Origin: Chloroflexota bacterium
GTDB taxonomy: Bacteria > Chloroflexota > Dehalococcoidia > DSTF01 > RBG-16-68-14
DNA: 64,000 nt
Direction of reading: 5' to 3'
NCBI GenBank assembly: GCA_029262675.1
Contig: JAJCYW010000004.1
Span: forward strand, 124,001 to 188,000
Positions 18,872 through 27,543 of the stretch are shown in pieces. Within the stretch, counting starts at the first letter, position 1. Every line of letters begins with the position of its first letter. The notes below the pieces were generated by a model. That model was not told where the DNA came from and ran no database searches. It was given only the letters and a program-made list of their open reading frames with translations. The translations under genes and the position numbers were made by a program.

Positions 18872-20581
18872 ATGATGCGATACATAGCGGTGTTTCTCAG
18901 TGTCGCGTCCCTGTGCGCGATATCAGTCCTCCTGCTCACCGGCGAGTCGCGAGCACGCGGACTGGAGGGCATCGACCTCACGGGCGTCTGGAGCTTTGAA
19001 CTTGGTGGAGACGAGCCGCTTTCGTGTTCCGCGGAGATCGAGCAAACGCCGTCGCGGGAGCCGTTCGATATCGTCATGGAATGCCCGGGCTTCGGCGCAT
19101 CGTTCAGCTCGTCAGGACGGGTCGACGCTGAAACGAACGTGTTCCAAGTGTGGGTGCAGTTCAACCCGCCAACGCCGCCCGGGCTCCACATCCAATTGGA
19201 CGGCAGGGCGGCTGACGACGGCGAGTCGATCGCCGGTGAATGGTCAGACGTGTCTGGCAAGACAGAACGCCGCCCGTTCACAGCCACGCGCACTGGAGAC
19301 ATCGTCTCTCCGCTGCCTACGCTTCCAACGCCCGTTGACCTCACTGGAACGTGGCATATCGACCTGACAGGTGACACGTTCGACTTCAACTGCGACGCGG
19401 TTCTGCAGCAGAAAGGCCCGGTTCTGGACGGCGCGGCATCGTGTTCCGTGTTTGGCTGGATGGATATCGCCGTCCAGCGGTTCGATGCAACGACGGGCGC
19501 GCTGACCATGGATGCCTATGGCTGGTCGGCCAACTTCGTGAACCTCGAAGGTATGGCTCCGGACAGCGACTCGATCGTCGGCACCTGGCTCGCGATCGGT
19601 GGTTACTCCGGCGAATTCACGGCGGAGCGCGCGCCCGTGGAACTCCACGACTTCACGGGCGACTGGGATGCGCTACTCGTCGACTCTGGCGAGCGCTGCG
19701 CCATCAGCTTCGTACAGGACATCCTCCTGCTGGACGCATCCGTTGATTGCGGAGCGCTCGGCGCTGGAGAGTTCGCGGGAAGTATCGACCCGATCGAAGG
19801 GAGCTTCGGCGTCGAAGGCCTGCTCGGAGACCTCGAGATGAGCATCTCCGGCAGATCTGACGTCGACGGTGACAGCATCGTCGGCCAGCTCAGTCAGGGC
19901 TTCAGCCAATCGTGGAAGCTTGTGGCGGCGCCTGCGGGCCGGATGGAGCATGGCGTCCTCGCGGTCGATTGCAATCCGGAGCGCGAAGGCCTCTGGAACG
20001 AATGCTTCGGTGAGGTGGACGAGGAGTACAAGATCGTCATCGAACTGCTGCTCCCGCCCGCAGAGCTACCCGCACGCGTGGAGTTTGCGCTGGAGTACGC
20101 GAACGACCTCGCCGCCTACCACCCGGCCGCCGACCCGCGCGACGAAGCGACCGACCGCTGCACGGACATTGTTCGTACCGTTTCCGATGGGCGCGCAACG
20201 TTCTCTTGCCTCGTGTCGGCCGGGGTCCAATCTGGCCCCCTTCTGACGCTCACCGCTAGCTGTTTGCGAGACGTAAGGGTCGCGCCGTGGGTTTCGTTCC
20301 TCCACCTGCGCCCGGTCGCTGGCCTGCCGGAACCGGCACTTGCTGACGGCGCGTTCCTACCATGCGACGCGCCTCGCCCTCGCCGCTATATTGGGGATGC
20401 GAACTGTGACGGGGAGCTGACCAGTATCGATGCTGCGCTGGTCCTGCAACTGGAAGCTGATCTGATCGACGAGCTGCCCTGCAGGACGATCGTCGACATT
20501 ACTCAGGACGGTAACGTCGACAGCCGCGACGCTGCTCTTATCCTGCAGTGGGTCGCCGGACTCCTCGCCCCACCACCATAG
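18872..20581 (+). CDS. Secreted protein with three GxW repeats and a C-terminal dockerin-like module
   Basis: 569 residues. N-terminal signal (about 1-29), then three related domains opening with DLTGVW (residue 35), DLTGTW (156) and DFTGDW (260), each about 100 residues and Cys-containing. The C-terminus (about 506-567) has two calcium-loop-like repeats, GDANCDGELTSIDAALVLQ and DITQDGNVDSRDAALILQ, matching the type I dockerin pattern. Dockerins bind cohesins; a cohesin-like domain occurs in the cytochrome at 41194, though any pairing is speculative. GGAGG precedes the tandem ATGs at 18872 and 18875. Confidence 0.72.
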   Translation: MMRYIAVFLSVASLCAISVLLLTGESRARGLEGIDLTGVWSFELGGDEPLSCSAEIEQTPSREPFDIVMECPGFGASFSSSGRVDAETNVFQVWVQFNPPTPPGLHIQLDGRAADDGESIAGEWSDVSGKTERRPFTATRTGDIVSPLPTLPTPVDLTGTWHIDLTGDTFDFNCDAVLQQKGPVLDGAASCSVFGWMDIAVQRFDATTGALTMDAYGWSANFVNLEGMAPDSDSIVGTWLAIGGYSGEFTAERAPVELHDFTGDWDALLVDSGERCAISFVQDILLLDASVDCGALGAGEFAGSIDPIEGSFGVEGLLGDLEMSISGRSDVDGDSIVGQLSQGFSQSWKLVAAPAGRMEHGVLAVDCNPEREGLWNECFGEVDEEYKIVIELLLPPAELPARVEFALEYANDLAAYHPAADPRDEATDRCTDIVRTVSDGRATFSCLVSAGVQSGPLLTLTASCLRDVRVAPWVSFLHLRPVAGLPEPALADGAFLPCDAPRPRRYIGDANCDGELTSIDAALVLQLEADLIDELPCRTIVDITQDGNVDSRDAALILQWVAGLLAPPP

Positions 20582-20727
20582 CCGCGCCTTTCCCGTGCCG
20601 GACAACCGCCGGCTCGCCCGTTTCGCCCGGCCGTTCCAATTGACGGCCTGCGTTGCGCGGCAGTAAACTTTGCTTTGTCGGTAGGTTTCCCCGCCTACGT
20701 GGAGGTTCGCTCCTCCCTGGAGGCCCC

Positions 20728-22320
20728 ATGCACGGCATCATCCCAAGGCTCGCCGTCGTCTTGCTCACCACTTCCATTCTGGTGCTGGCAAGCCTCTCGA
20801 GTCCTCATTACGTCGTCGCCCAAAGCACGCTGGACCGGCCAGCGGACCCCGTAGTGCTGACCGGCGCAGACGTGCCGGCGCTGGTCGGCAGCGACCCGGG
20901 TGACGTTGTCGCGTTTAGGTATGAAGGCGGCTGGGTACAGATACCGGTCCAGGTGGACGAGCGCGACGTGAAGGACTTCTGCGACGTGTACGGCATAGCG
21001 AGCGGCGTCGGCCGGCTGGCCGGTCAGGCGTTCGGCGTGCCGTGTGGCCAAACGACGCTGATGTACACCGACACCGGTACGTTTACGGGCCCGGACAGCG
21101 ACACGTCGCTCGATTCCGACGACGAGATCGTTTTCATGGCGAAGGACGCGGGCGGCGTAGGGCCCGCGATCCCACCGCCGTCGAACACCGTCCCCAATAC
21201 TGGTGTCGAGGTGATGATCACCGACTCGCTCGATGCGGGCGCGGCGGGCTACGTCTACCTCTACCGCTCCGACGGGTCGCTCGACCCGGGGGCGGGCCAG
21301 CAGTACGTCACGTACGCGTTCAACCTGAATTCCGGCTCGTACCTCACGACTTACAACCCGCTAAACGGCCCGAACCCGGAGAACAGCTCGGCGACCACGG
21401 CGTACTACGCGCATCACTTCTCCGACCGCTGGATAACAGACGAGTTGCAGATCACCGCCGGCCTCTCAACCGGCGTCGACATCCTCGACCGGCACAAGGC
21501 GCAGTTCGCGCCGGATGTCTGCGGCCGGCACGAAGACACGTTTGCAAACGGTGAGGGCGCCTTCATCGTGAACAAGAGCGGGCCGGTGCGCGCGCTCCGC
21601 GCCTACGTCGGCGCGAACAGCGGGCCGCTCACCCAGCGAGAACACGTCCTCTACGAGCGCCGTCAGGACATTCGGACGTACCTTCGGGTCCACGCAATCC
21701 CCGGCGTCATGAACTTCTTCGACTACAGCCCGGCTGCATCCGGCATGACGTATTACAACGATCTCAACACCTCGGGCGTCGCCATCGACGGCAGCCCCGA
21801 AACACCGGCGGCCGGCGCAACCTCATGGGAGATGGTTGAGGGTGTGCAGGGCTCTCTGGTTATGGCAGGCTCGTTCTCGACGAACATCGGGGGTTTCGCC
21901 TCCACGTCATACTACCTCGACGACTCGACGCCGCCGGTCGCGCAGTGCACCGGCGACGCATTCGCGTACGGGTCCAGCGGTGCCTGGGTCAATGTAGGCA
22001 TCCCGTGTACGGACCCGGCGTTGGCCTGCAGCGACTTCTTGAATACGACCAGGATCATGTACTACGGCGGCCCCGGCGTCACAGTGACCGACGCCGCCGG
22101 CCTGGCCGCCGAGGCGAACGCGCCGTTGACGTACACCATCAGCCCGCTTGGAGCCGTCGGAGGGATCGCCGAGCTACCTCAGGTCATGGCTGCACCGCTG
22201 GAGGACACCCGTCAACAGCCGGCCGATGGTGCCGTGCTCCTGACGCTGGTCGGAGTCGGCGTACCGATGTTCGTCGCGTCGCTTGGTGTGTGGTACGCGC
22301 GCAGACGTCGCGCTACGTAA
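20728..22320 (+). CDS. Secreted, C-terminally anchored protein of unknown function
   Basis: 530 residues from the ATG at 20728, preceded by GGAGG at 20719; the longer open frame upstream lacks such a site. Signal peptide about 1-32 ending near YVVAQS. No domain recognised with confidence; early text (ALVGSDPGDVVAFRYEGGW) is strand-rich and Asp-rich patches could bind calcium. The C-terminus has a membrane segment (LLTLVGVGVPMFVASLGVWY) and an RRRR tail but no LPXTG, so it is anchored with the bulk outside. A piece of a paralogous copy forms the remnant at 16488-16747. Confidence 0.7.
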   Translation: MHGIIPRLAVVLLTTSILVLASLSSPHYVVAQSTLDRPADPVVLTGADVPALVGSDPGDVVAFRYEGGWVQIPVQVDERDVKDFCDVYGIASGVGRLAGQAFGVPCGQTTLMYTDTGTFTGPDSDTSLDSDDEIVFMAKDAGGVGPAIPPPSNTVPNTGVEVMITDSLDAGAAGYVYLYRSDGSLDPGAGQQYVTYAFNLNSGSYLTTYNPLNGPNPENSSATTAYYAHHFSDRWITDELQITAGLSTGVDILDRHKAQFAPDVCGRHEDTFANGEGAFIVNKSGPVRALRAYVGANSGPLTQREHVLYERRQDIRTYLRVHAIPGVMNFFDYSPAASGMTYYNDLNTSGVAIDGSPETPAAGATSWEMVEGVQGSLVMAGSFSTNIGGFASTSYYLDDSTPPVAQCTGDAFAYGSSGAWVNVGIPCTDPALACSDFLNTTRIMYYGGPGVTVTDAAGLAAEANAPLTYTISPLGAVGGIAELPQVMAAPLEDTRQQPADGAVLLTLVGVGVPMFVASLGVWYARRRRAT

Positions 22321-22462
22321 GACTGCCGCCTACAACGCTTCTAGCATCTCGGCGCTCTGCCGCCGTCCGAGCAACGGGGCAGACCAGCTACTAGCGCGCC
22401 GGCGCCGCCAGCCTGGTACGTCCGACGGGTGACCGGAACAGTCAGACTGGCATCAAGCAGGT

Positions 22463-24160
22463 TTAGGCATTCATCTCGTAAGAACCCGCTAGGGCATGCA
22501 CGTAGTCGCGCCAGACGCGCTCATAGCGTTCGTCATCCACCGCCGGCTTCCTTATCATCTTCAGGCAATACGCCCCCTGCTCCGGACTGCACCCCCGCTT
22601 GCTGTAGAGCTGTAGCGCGAACTTCGAGAAGTCACGCACGAAGAAATCGAAGATCTGGTCGACGATGTCGGCGGGGACATCGTCTATGCGGGCGCTCTCG
22701 AGGATCAGTTGCCCGTAGGCGACCAACGTGAATATCTCGCCGACGGTCAGAAGGAAGTCGGTGTCGCGGCTCTGGTCCTCATCCGGAGGGGCGGCGGTGA
22801 GCATCTCTGAAAACACGGCGGTCTGCTCGCGGAACAAGTTGACGTTGGGTAAATCCCAGTCGCCGTAGGCGACGTTGTAGTCGTGGAAGAGGATGTCGCC
22901 CATGCCCTTGGCGGGGCCCTGCTGGAACAGATAGTCGTCGTTCGCTGCTTCAGAGCGCTGACCGATGCTGGCGTACTCAGTCGGGTTGAAGAAGTAGTTG
23001 GTCATGAACTTCAGTATCAGGGCGATGTTCACGTGGACCGTGCCCTCAAGCTTCGGCAGGGCGCGGATGTCCATGGCGGCGCTCTCGAAGTACATGTTCT
23101 TTTCGAAACCCTTTGCCGCAATCACGTTCCAGAGCAGGTCTACGACTTCTTCCCCCTGCGTTGTCACCTTCATCTTCACGACTGAATTGTAGAGGAGATA
23201 GCGCCTGTCGTTCGACGAAGCAGCTCGCATATAGTCGGCGGCCCGGAGCGTGAAGAGCTTCATCGCCGCCAAGCGGGCATAGGCGTCGGTGAACATCTGC
23301 TTCACGTGCGGAAAATCCGTTACATGCATGCCATAGAGACGCCGGTTTGCGGCATGGTTGATCGCCTCGTAAAAGGCGTGCGTTGCGATACCGATGGACG
23401 CCGCTCCCAGGTTGAACTTGCAGATATTGACGGTGTTGAGAGCGCTATCCCAGGCCTCCCGTCCTGTTGAGAGGATGTCTGCCTCGCTCAAGGGATAGTC
23501 GCGCAAGGCAAAGGCCGCGACATAGTTCTGGGAGGCGGTAACGTTGTCCAGCAGTTCGTAGTTGGGCCGCCCGGAATCGGCCGCGAAGAATACGTAATCC
23601 CCGCTGTCCGCCATCTTCCCGAAGGTCGAGACCATCGGGGCGACATTGGCGTTGCCGATGTAGTACTTCTCCCCGTTTGCGATGTAGCTCCCGTCGGGCT
23701 GAGGCGTGAGGGTCATCTCCGACGAGTAGATATCCGCGCCGTGCTGGCGCTCAGACAGACCGAAGGCGAATACTTCCCCGTTCTCCAGAAGTTGCGCCGC
23801 GCGGCGCTTCGCTTCCTCGTTCCGGCTCATCCAGATAGGGCCAAGCCCGAGAGTTGTGACCTGCCAGGTGTACCAGTAGCTGAGCCCGTAGAATCCTAGA
23901 ATCTCGCTGAAATCCACGTTGCGGAACGAATCCCAACGCGCATCCGCGCCTCCGTAGTTGGGAGGAGTGAGCAATGTGGCGAAGATCTTCTCGTCCTTCA
24001 CAAACTTGAGAAAGTCTGCGTACCAGACCCGGTCGTGAGCGTCCTCCTTGAGCCGTTTCTTCCCCTTCTTCTCGAAGAACTCAACTGTCCTGGCCATGAC
24101 CTCCAGCGAGCGGCCGTCCGCGTACTGTCGGCTGAGCTTCCTCGGGTTCAGTAGGATCAC
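22463..24160 (-). CDS. Large acyl-CoA dehydrogenase/oxidase-like flavoprotein
   Basis: 565 residues from a GTG at 24160 with GGAGG 6 nt upstream; the ATG 12 codons earlier has no such site. The central part has acyl-CoA dehydrogenase signatures: FGLSERQHGADIYSSE, NGEKYYIGNAN, and a helical C-terminal half. It is about 180 residues longer than ordinary ACADs, similar to acyl-CoA oxidase-like or DUF1974-like long forms. It stands alone between accessory genes; its substrate is not evident. Confidence 0.78.
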   Translation of the reverse strand: MILLNPRKLSRQYADGRSLEVMARTVEFFEKKGKKRLKEDAHDRVWYADFLKFVKDEKIFATLLTPPNYGGADARWDSFRNVDFSEILGFYGLSYWYTWQVTTLGLGPIWMSRNEEAKRRAAQLLENGEVFAFGLSERQHGADIYSSEMTLTPQPDGSYIANGEKYYIGNANVAPMVSTFGKMADSGDYVFFAADSGRPNYELLDNVTASQNYVAAFALRDYPLSEADILSTGREAWDSALNTVNICKFNLGAASIGIATHAFYEAINHAANRRLYGMHVTDFPHVKQMFTDAYARLAAMKLFTLRAADYMRAASSNDRRYLLYNSVVKMKVTTQGEEVVDLLWNVIAAKGFEKNMYFESAAMDIRALPKLEGTVHVNIALILKFMTNYFFNPTEYASIGQRSEAANDDYLFQQGPAKGMGDILFHDYNVAYGDWDLPNVNLFREQTAVFSEMLTAAPPDEDQSRDTDFLLTVGEIFTLVAYGQLILESARIDDVPADIVDQIFDFFVRDFSKFALQLYSKRGCSPEQGAYCLKMIRKPAVDDERYERVWRDYVHALAGSYEMNA

Positions 24161-24624
24161 TTCTAGGCCTCCCCTCCATAGCCGCTCTCGAGTCAAGCCC
24201 TATCAAGGCGCCGGCGCCGACGACCGCCTCCGCGAAGGCCGGTTTCATATTCGAAATGCTGGGCGCCGGTGGGGATCAAACCCACGACCATCGGATTATA
24301 AGGCTGCCGTCCTTACGGGCCGATGTACCGGGTCGCTCCAGATTCGGAGAGCATGCCCAAACGGGGCTGCTGCACGTCAGGTCTTCTGGTCGCGTCCCGA
24401 CGCGTTCAGATAAGGAGATTTTACTTGACCGGTAGGCACGGATTCAAGCCGATGCCTACAAGTTGTCCTGGCTATCGCGGGGCCTCGAACGCGCATCTTA
24501 CGTCGTTCGTGCTGTACGAATTCGCCTGCCTGCATCAACCCGAGTTTTTGATCTGCGCCACTGCCGAATTCTGGTATGTATTACTGGGACAGTCAGGACG
24601 GCAACGGAGAGGGACGAGGCGACG
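24161..24624. other. Gene-free interval with a tRNA fragment
   Basis: 464 nt between the flavoprotein and the phosphotransferase gene. Apart from the tRNA 3'-half-like sequence at 24260-24301 I see no gene. Frames through it translate to the meaningless peptides typically produced by tRNA sequence. The phosphotransferase frame is open through part of it, but no start with a ribosome site is visible before 24625. Confidence 0.6.
24260..24301 (-). pseudogene. tRNA 3'-half fragment (Ile(TAT)-like)
   Basis: On the minus strand a T-arm (GTGGGTTTGATCCCCAC) is followed by an acceptor-like CGGCGCCCA, and preceded by a TTATAAT anticodon-loop-like stretch that would carry TAT. The 5' half that follows on the plus strand does not pair to form D- and acceptor stems, so this is not a working tRNA. 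It is the leftmost of several tRNA pieces in this 10-kb stretch. Confidence 0.5.
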
Positions 24625-25476
24625 ATGAAGGCGTCAGAGGTCCAGCGTGCGGTGGCTGCGGCCACGTCGATCGTGGCAGCGCTCGACCTGACAGTCGACG
24701 ACGCGATCGTACTTCAGAACGCGAACAAGCTCGCGCTGCGCGTGCTGCCCTGTGACGTCTTTGCTCGCGTTGCACACGTAGGACATGAGGTTGCGCAGTT
24801 CGAAGTAGACCTTGCTCAACGGCTGGCCGAAACCGATAGCCCATTCGCTGCTCTTGAGCCTAGAGTGGAGCCGCGCGTCTACAAGCGTGACGGCTTCGCG
24901 GTCACGCTATGGACCTACTACCAACCTGTGGCACCTCAAGAGGTCTCACCAGCCGGCTACGCGGATGCGCTAGAGCGGCTGCATTACGGAATGCGGAAAC
25001 TTGATGTCACGGCGCCGCACTTCACGGATCGCGTCGCGCAGGCTCAACAACTTGTTGCAAGCCGCGACCACACTCCGGAACTCGCCGACGATGACCGGGT
25101 GCTTCTCAACAGCACGTTACGACGCCTCAGCAGAGCGATTGGCGAACGCGGTGCCGCCGAACAGCTGCTGCACGGCGAACCACACCCGGGCAACGTGCTC
25201 AGCACGAACACCGGCCCGCTGTTCATAGACCTCGAGACGTGTTGCCGTGGGCCGATCGAATTCGACCTCGCCCATGTGCCCGAAGAGGTCAGCGAGCGCT
25301 ATCCGGATGTTGACCATGAGTTGCTGCGCGAGTGCCGGATCCTCGTGCTTGCCATGATCGCAACGTGGCGCTGGGATCGAGACGACCAACTCCCGAACGG
25401 GCGCCAACTGGGCACAGAGTGGCTCAGCCAGATCCGAGGAGCGCTCGATCGCTACGGACTGGATGCCCATCGCTGA
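24625..25476 (+). CDS. Aminoglycoside phosphotransferase (APH)-fold protein
   Basis: 283 residues from ATG (MKASEVQRAVAAATS). A kinase-like fold: catalytic loop LLHGEPHPGNVL near residue 188 and the metal loop FIDLETC about 20 residues later. The canonical catalytic loop is HGDxHxxN; here the Asp position reads Glu. Such proteins phosphorylate small molecules or antibiotics, and most in environmental genomes have unknown substrates. Its C-terminus (RYGLDAHR) and the bases beyond the stop are identical to those of the phosphotransferase at 26195, although the bodies differ. Confidence 0.78.
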   Translation: MKASEVQRAVAAATSIVAALDLTVDDAIVLQNANKLALRVLPCDVFARVAHVGHEVAQFEVDLAQRLAETDSPFAALEPRVEPRVYKRDGFAVTLWTYYQPVAPQEVSPAGYADALERLHYGMRKLDVTAPHFTDRVAQAQQLVASRDHTPELADDDRVLLNSTLRRLSRAIGERGAAEQLLHGEPHPGNVLSTNTGPLFIDLETCCRGPIEFDLAHVPEEVSERYPDVDHELLRECRILVLAMIATWRWDRDDQLPNGRQLGTEWLSQIRGALDRYGLDAHR

Positions 25477-25489
25477 TCGGTCAGATGGC
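25450..25489 (+). repeat. 40-bp identical gene-tail repeat, copy 1
   Basis: Begins CGCTACGGACTGGATGCC and ends TCGGTCAGATGGC, covering the last eight codons of the first phosphotransferase, its TGA and 15 nt beyond. The same 40 bases occur at 27023-27062 at the end of the second phosphotransferase. Identity running across the stop codon shows DNA-level duplication or recombination rather than protein conservation. Confidence 0.85.
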
Positions 25490-25498
25490 GAGGGAGAG

Positions 25499-25558
25499 TG
25501 GCGTCCCCGGTAGGATTCGAATCTGCGACCAGGCGCTCTGTCCACTTAGCTGCGGGGA
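25499..25558 (-). pseudogene. tRNA-like remnant lacking the anticodon arm
   Basis: On the minus strand: an acceptor-like TCCCCGC, a D-arm with AGCTAAGTGGACAGAGC, then GCCTGGTC directly joined to a T-arm (GCAGATTCGAATCCTAC) and the CGGGGA 3' acceptor strand. The acceptor strands can pair, but about 20 nt of anticodon arm are missing. Not expected to be functional; origin (Arg- or Val-like) is unclear. Confidence 0.55.
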
Positions 25559-25575
25559 AGCGAGGTTAGATAGTG

Positions 25576-25608
25576 GTGGCGTCCCCGGGATTCGAACCTG
25601 CGACCCCG
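25576..25608 (-). pseudogene. tRNA 3'-end fragment (T-arm plus acceptor)
   Basis: A second T-arm/acceptor piece, GCAGGTTCGAATCCCGGGG on the minus strand, very similar to the 3' end of the remnant at 25499-25558 and in the same orientation 45 nt away. No D-arm or anticodon arm follows, so it looks like a duplicated 3' end. Confidence 0.5.
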
Positions 25609-26139
25609 CGAACCCGAGCGCTGCTTAGAAGCTAGCTGGCCCTGAGCGCTGTGGCACCGTAGCTGGCAAGGCGAGCGAAACGTGTCCAGTTATCGTGTCG
25701 GTTCGATGTCGGCCGGGTCGCGGATGATCGGTTCGAGCTTCGTCGCGTCTGCCATGTCACGTTCCTTTCGCAGTGGCGGCCGTTGCCGAGGAATGATAGC
25801 GCAGGGTCACTACTGCCAGGCCGTGACGATCGTCGCCGCCTGAGCTGCACGATGCTCCTTGGTCCACGGCGGACCAAGTCTCTCCCGAGGGGCTTGCAGG
25901 ACCGCTCCGGCGCGCACGCAATCGGGCGGTGTCGGCCTCGATCCCCCGTTGAAGTTGCTGCGCCTGCGGGCTGGCGTTCGAGGTGGTGCAGTCTGCATTG
26001 CGTTAGACTACCTCATAATCCGACGCGCGCTCGGCGACGACAACAATAAGATCGAGAACAGCGTAGTCGCAATCGGTCGCTGTAGCACTAGAGCAGACAA
26101 CGCATTCTAGTTATCATCTGTACTTAGACACGAAACCGA
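25609..26139. other. Intergenic stretch with repeat pieces
   Basis: About 530 nt without a confident gene. It holds the 21-codon frame at 25690-25755 and, at about 25912-25934, a short copy of the element whose core is ACGCAATCGGGCGGTGTCG. That element also lies beside the tRNA-Lys sequences near 27190 and 33890. Otherwise nothing recognised. Confidence 0.5.
25690..25755 (-). CDS. Possible 21-residue peptide or gene stub
   Basis: ATG at 25755 preceded 7-8 nt upstream by a good GAAAGGA ribosome site; reads MADATKLEPIIRDPADIEPT then Arg and TAA. The ribosome site is better than most in this stretch, but the peptide has no recognisable features. It could be the surviving start of a gene truncated by recombination rather than a functional small protein. 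Confidence 0.25.
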   Translation of the reverse strand: MADATKLEPIIRDPADIEPTR

Positions 26140-26176
26140 CCAGGAGTAGCTCAGTGGTAGAGCATCTGCCTTCCAA
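26140..26176 (+). pseudogene. tRNA-Gly(TCC) 5' half
   Basis: AGTAGCTCAGTGGTAGAGC forms the D-arm, followed by ATCTGCCTTCCAA, the 5' anticodon stem and loop with anticodon TCC. Right after the loop the sequence changes (CCATCTGACCC) and 18 nt later the second phosphotransferase begins. The 5' acceptor strand is also eroded. A matching 3' half lies at 27544-27577 on the same strand. Confidence 0.65.
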
Positions 26177-26194
26177 CCATCTGACCCTAAAGAC

Positions 26195-27049
26195 GTGAAC
26201 CCGGAGCAGCTGCGTGACCTCGGCTTCCAGCTGGAGGGCCGTGCACCAGGGGGCAAGTCAGGCGGTGCATGGTTCGCGATCGCTGCCGATGGCGTGCGCG
26301 TCCTCCTAAAGTGGTTCGCCGACGAGGGCGTGGCCGACCGCTACGCGGTGCTCCTCCCCGCGCTCGACGTGCTGCGTTCGCGTGGTGTGCCTGTGCCCGA
26401 GTACCCGTTTGTGCGCGCCGTCGACGGGTGGACGCTCTCCGCACAGCAGGTGCTGCCGGGACGATCATTCCCGATCGCGCCGCCCCCGCTGGTTGACCGG
26501 ATGATCGAGTGCGTTGCCGCCGCCGCCGGCATCGTCGGCGGTCCGCGACCGGCACCAGCGCCCCAGGGATGGGCTGAGTTCGTGCTCCACACCCTCACGG
26601 TCGGCGAGGACGGCGGGGCACAGCACGACTCGCTCCGAGCGCACTCCGATCGCTCCCGTCGCATCATCGACTTCGTCGAGTCGGTCGGCGCCGCCGCCGA
26701 GCCGTCATGGTTCCCGACGAGCGGGCTCGTCCACCTCGACCTGCATACCGACAACGTTCTCGCCCTCGATGACGGCACGCTTACGGGGATCGTCGACTGG
26801 GAGGGTGCGTGCGCGGGCGATCACCTCTACGACCTCGTGGCGTACGCGTTCGACCTCGACGGTCACGGCCAGCAGATCTGGGACCGGGTCGAACCGCTCG
26901 TGGAGCCGCACATGCTGCGGGCGTACGTCGCGCACATGGCGCTCCGGCGCACGGACTGGGCGATCCGCCACAACCCCGAGGACGTACCCCGGCAGCTGGA
27001 CCGAGCCGAGCGCCTGCTCGACCGCTACGGACTGGATGCCCATCGCTGA
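26195..27049 (+). CDS. Aminoglycoside phosphotransferase (APH)-fold protein
   Basis: 284 residues from GTG (MNPEQLRDLGFQLEG). Complete kinase-like set: early nucleotide loop GRAPGGKSGGAWFAI, Lys in VRVLLKWF, catalytic loop LVHLDLHTDNVL and metal motif GIVDWEGACAGD. Size and motifs fit a phosphotransferase for an antibiotic, sugar or amino alcohol; substrate unknown. It starts 18 nt after the broken tRNA-Gly 5' half and ends in the same 40-bp tail as the gene at 24625, so it looks like the cargo of an insertion. Confidence 0.82.
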   Translation: MNPEQLRDLGFQLEGRAPGGKSGGAWFAIAADGVRVLLKWFADEGVADRYAVLLPALDVLRSRGVPVPEYPFVRAVDGWTLSAQQVLPGRSFPIAPPPLVDRMIECVAAAAGIVGGPRPAPAPQGWAEFVLHTLTVGEDGGAQHDSLRAHSDRSRRIIDFVESVGAAAEPSWFPTSGLVHLDLHTDNVLALDDGTLTGIVDWEGACAGDHLYDLVAYAFDLDGHGQQIWDRVEPLVEPHMLRAYVAHMALRRTDWAIRHNPEDVPRQLDRAERLLDRYGLDAHR

Positions 27050-27062
27050 TCGGTCAGATGGC
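27023..27062 (+). repeat. 40-bp identical gene-tail repeat, copy 2
   Basis: Identical to 25450-25489 and spanning the last codons, the stop and the 3' flank of the second phosphotransferase. After the repeat the flanks diverge at once (TTGACCCTCGG here, GAGGGAGAGTG in copy 1). Confidence 0.85.
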
Positions 27063-27130
27063 TTGACCCTCGGCAACGCAGGGAGCATACGCGGGCGCAT
27101 GAAGTGGGCTCGGGAGAGAAGGGCTGAGTC

Positions 27131-27177
27131 GACCACCGGACTAAGAGTCCGCTGCTCTAACGCTGAGCTACGGGCCC
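27131..27177 (-). pseudogene. tRNA-Lys-like 5' part (anticodon CTT), T-arm missing
   Basis: The minus strand has the same acceptor and D-arm sequence as the intact tRNA-Lys at 33804 (GGGCCCGTAGCTCAGCG), then GCGGACTCTTAGTCCG with CTT at the anticodon position. Sequence breaks off in the variable loop; no T-arm or 3' acceptor strand follows. It is the left edge of the long imperfect repeat 27131-27503. Confidence 0.65.
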
Positions 27178-27503
27178 GGGGAACGCCGATGCGCACGCAA
27201 TCGGGCGGTGTCGCCAAGTATGCCAGCCTGCCGCTCGACAAGCAGGCTCTACAATTAGCTAACGCGAACGCCTAACGCGAACGCCATGTCCAACGCCGAT
27301 GAACCACACCCCTCACTCAACGGCGGGCTGCTGACGGACGAACAGCCTAGCTGGCTCGGAACGAGGCGAAAGTTGACGCCCGGCGTCTCGTATTCGCATG
27401 CGCTCCCTCGTCACTAGCCACCGCTGACCACGGATTGAGAAGTGCGCTGCTGGCGGGTGTATGGCGATGGCCAAACGCGAAACCCTAAGCGTGGGATGCG
27501 CTC
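27131..27503. repeat. Long imperfect direct repeat, copy A (tRNA-Lys part plus DUF309 stub)
   Basis: About 370 nt that align with 33829-34188 at high but imperfect identity, with small indels. Contents in order: tRNA-Lys 5' part, the ACGCAATCGGGCGGTGTCG element, a frame at 27286-27417 whose start (MSNADEPHPSLNGG) mimics the DUF309 protein at 62165, and a non-coding tail ending near AACCCTAAGCG. The coding similarity stops after about 20 codons, so this is a stub of a paralogue. It bounds the arsenite genes and the tRNA-Lys islet on the left. Confidence 0.7.
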
Positions 27504-27543
27504 ACTGTCAACAGTCATGCGTGCATCCTGCTGCCCAAGACGA

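Noticed and set aside
18181..19509. 442-codon minus-strand frame across two secreted-protein genes
   Set aside because: It runs antisense over unrelated genes and TPR-tail debris and has no recognisable domain.
24048..24413. 121-codon plus-strand frame with text such as WGSNPRPSDYKA
   Set aside because: This peptide is what tRNA-antisense sequence typically yields when translated; it marks a tRNA fragment, not a protein.
24625..27049. Calling the two APH-fold genes antibiotic-resistance genes
   Set aside because: The fold is shared by many kinases of unrelated small molecules; one has Glu for the catalytic-loop Asp, and no resistance-gene family is recognisable.
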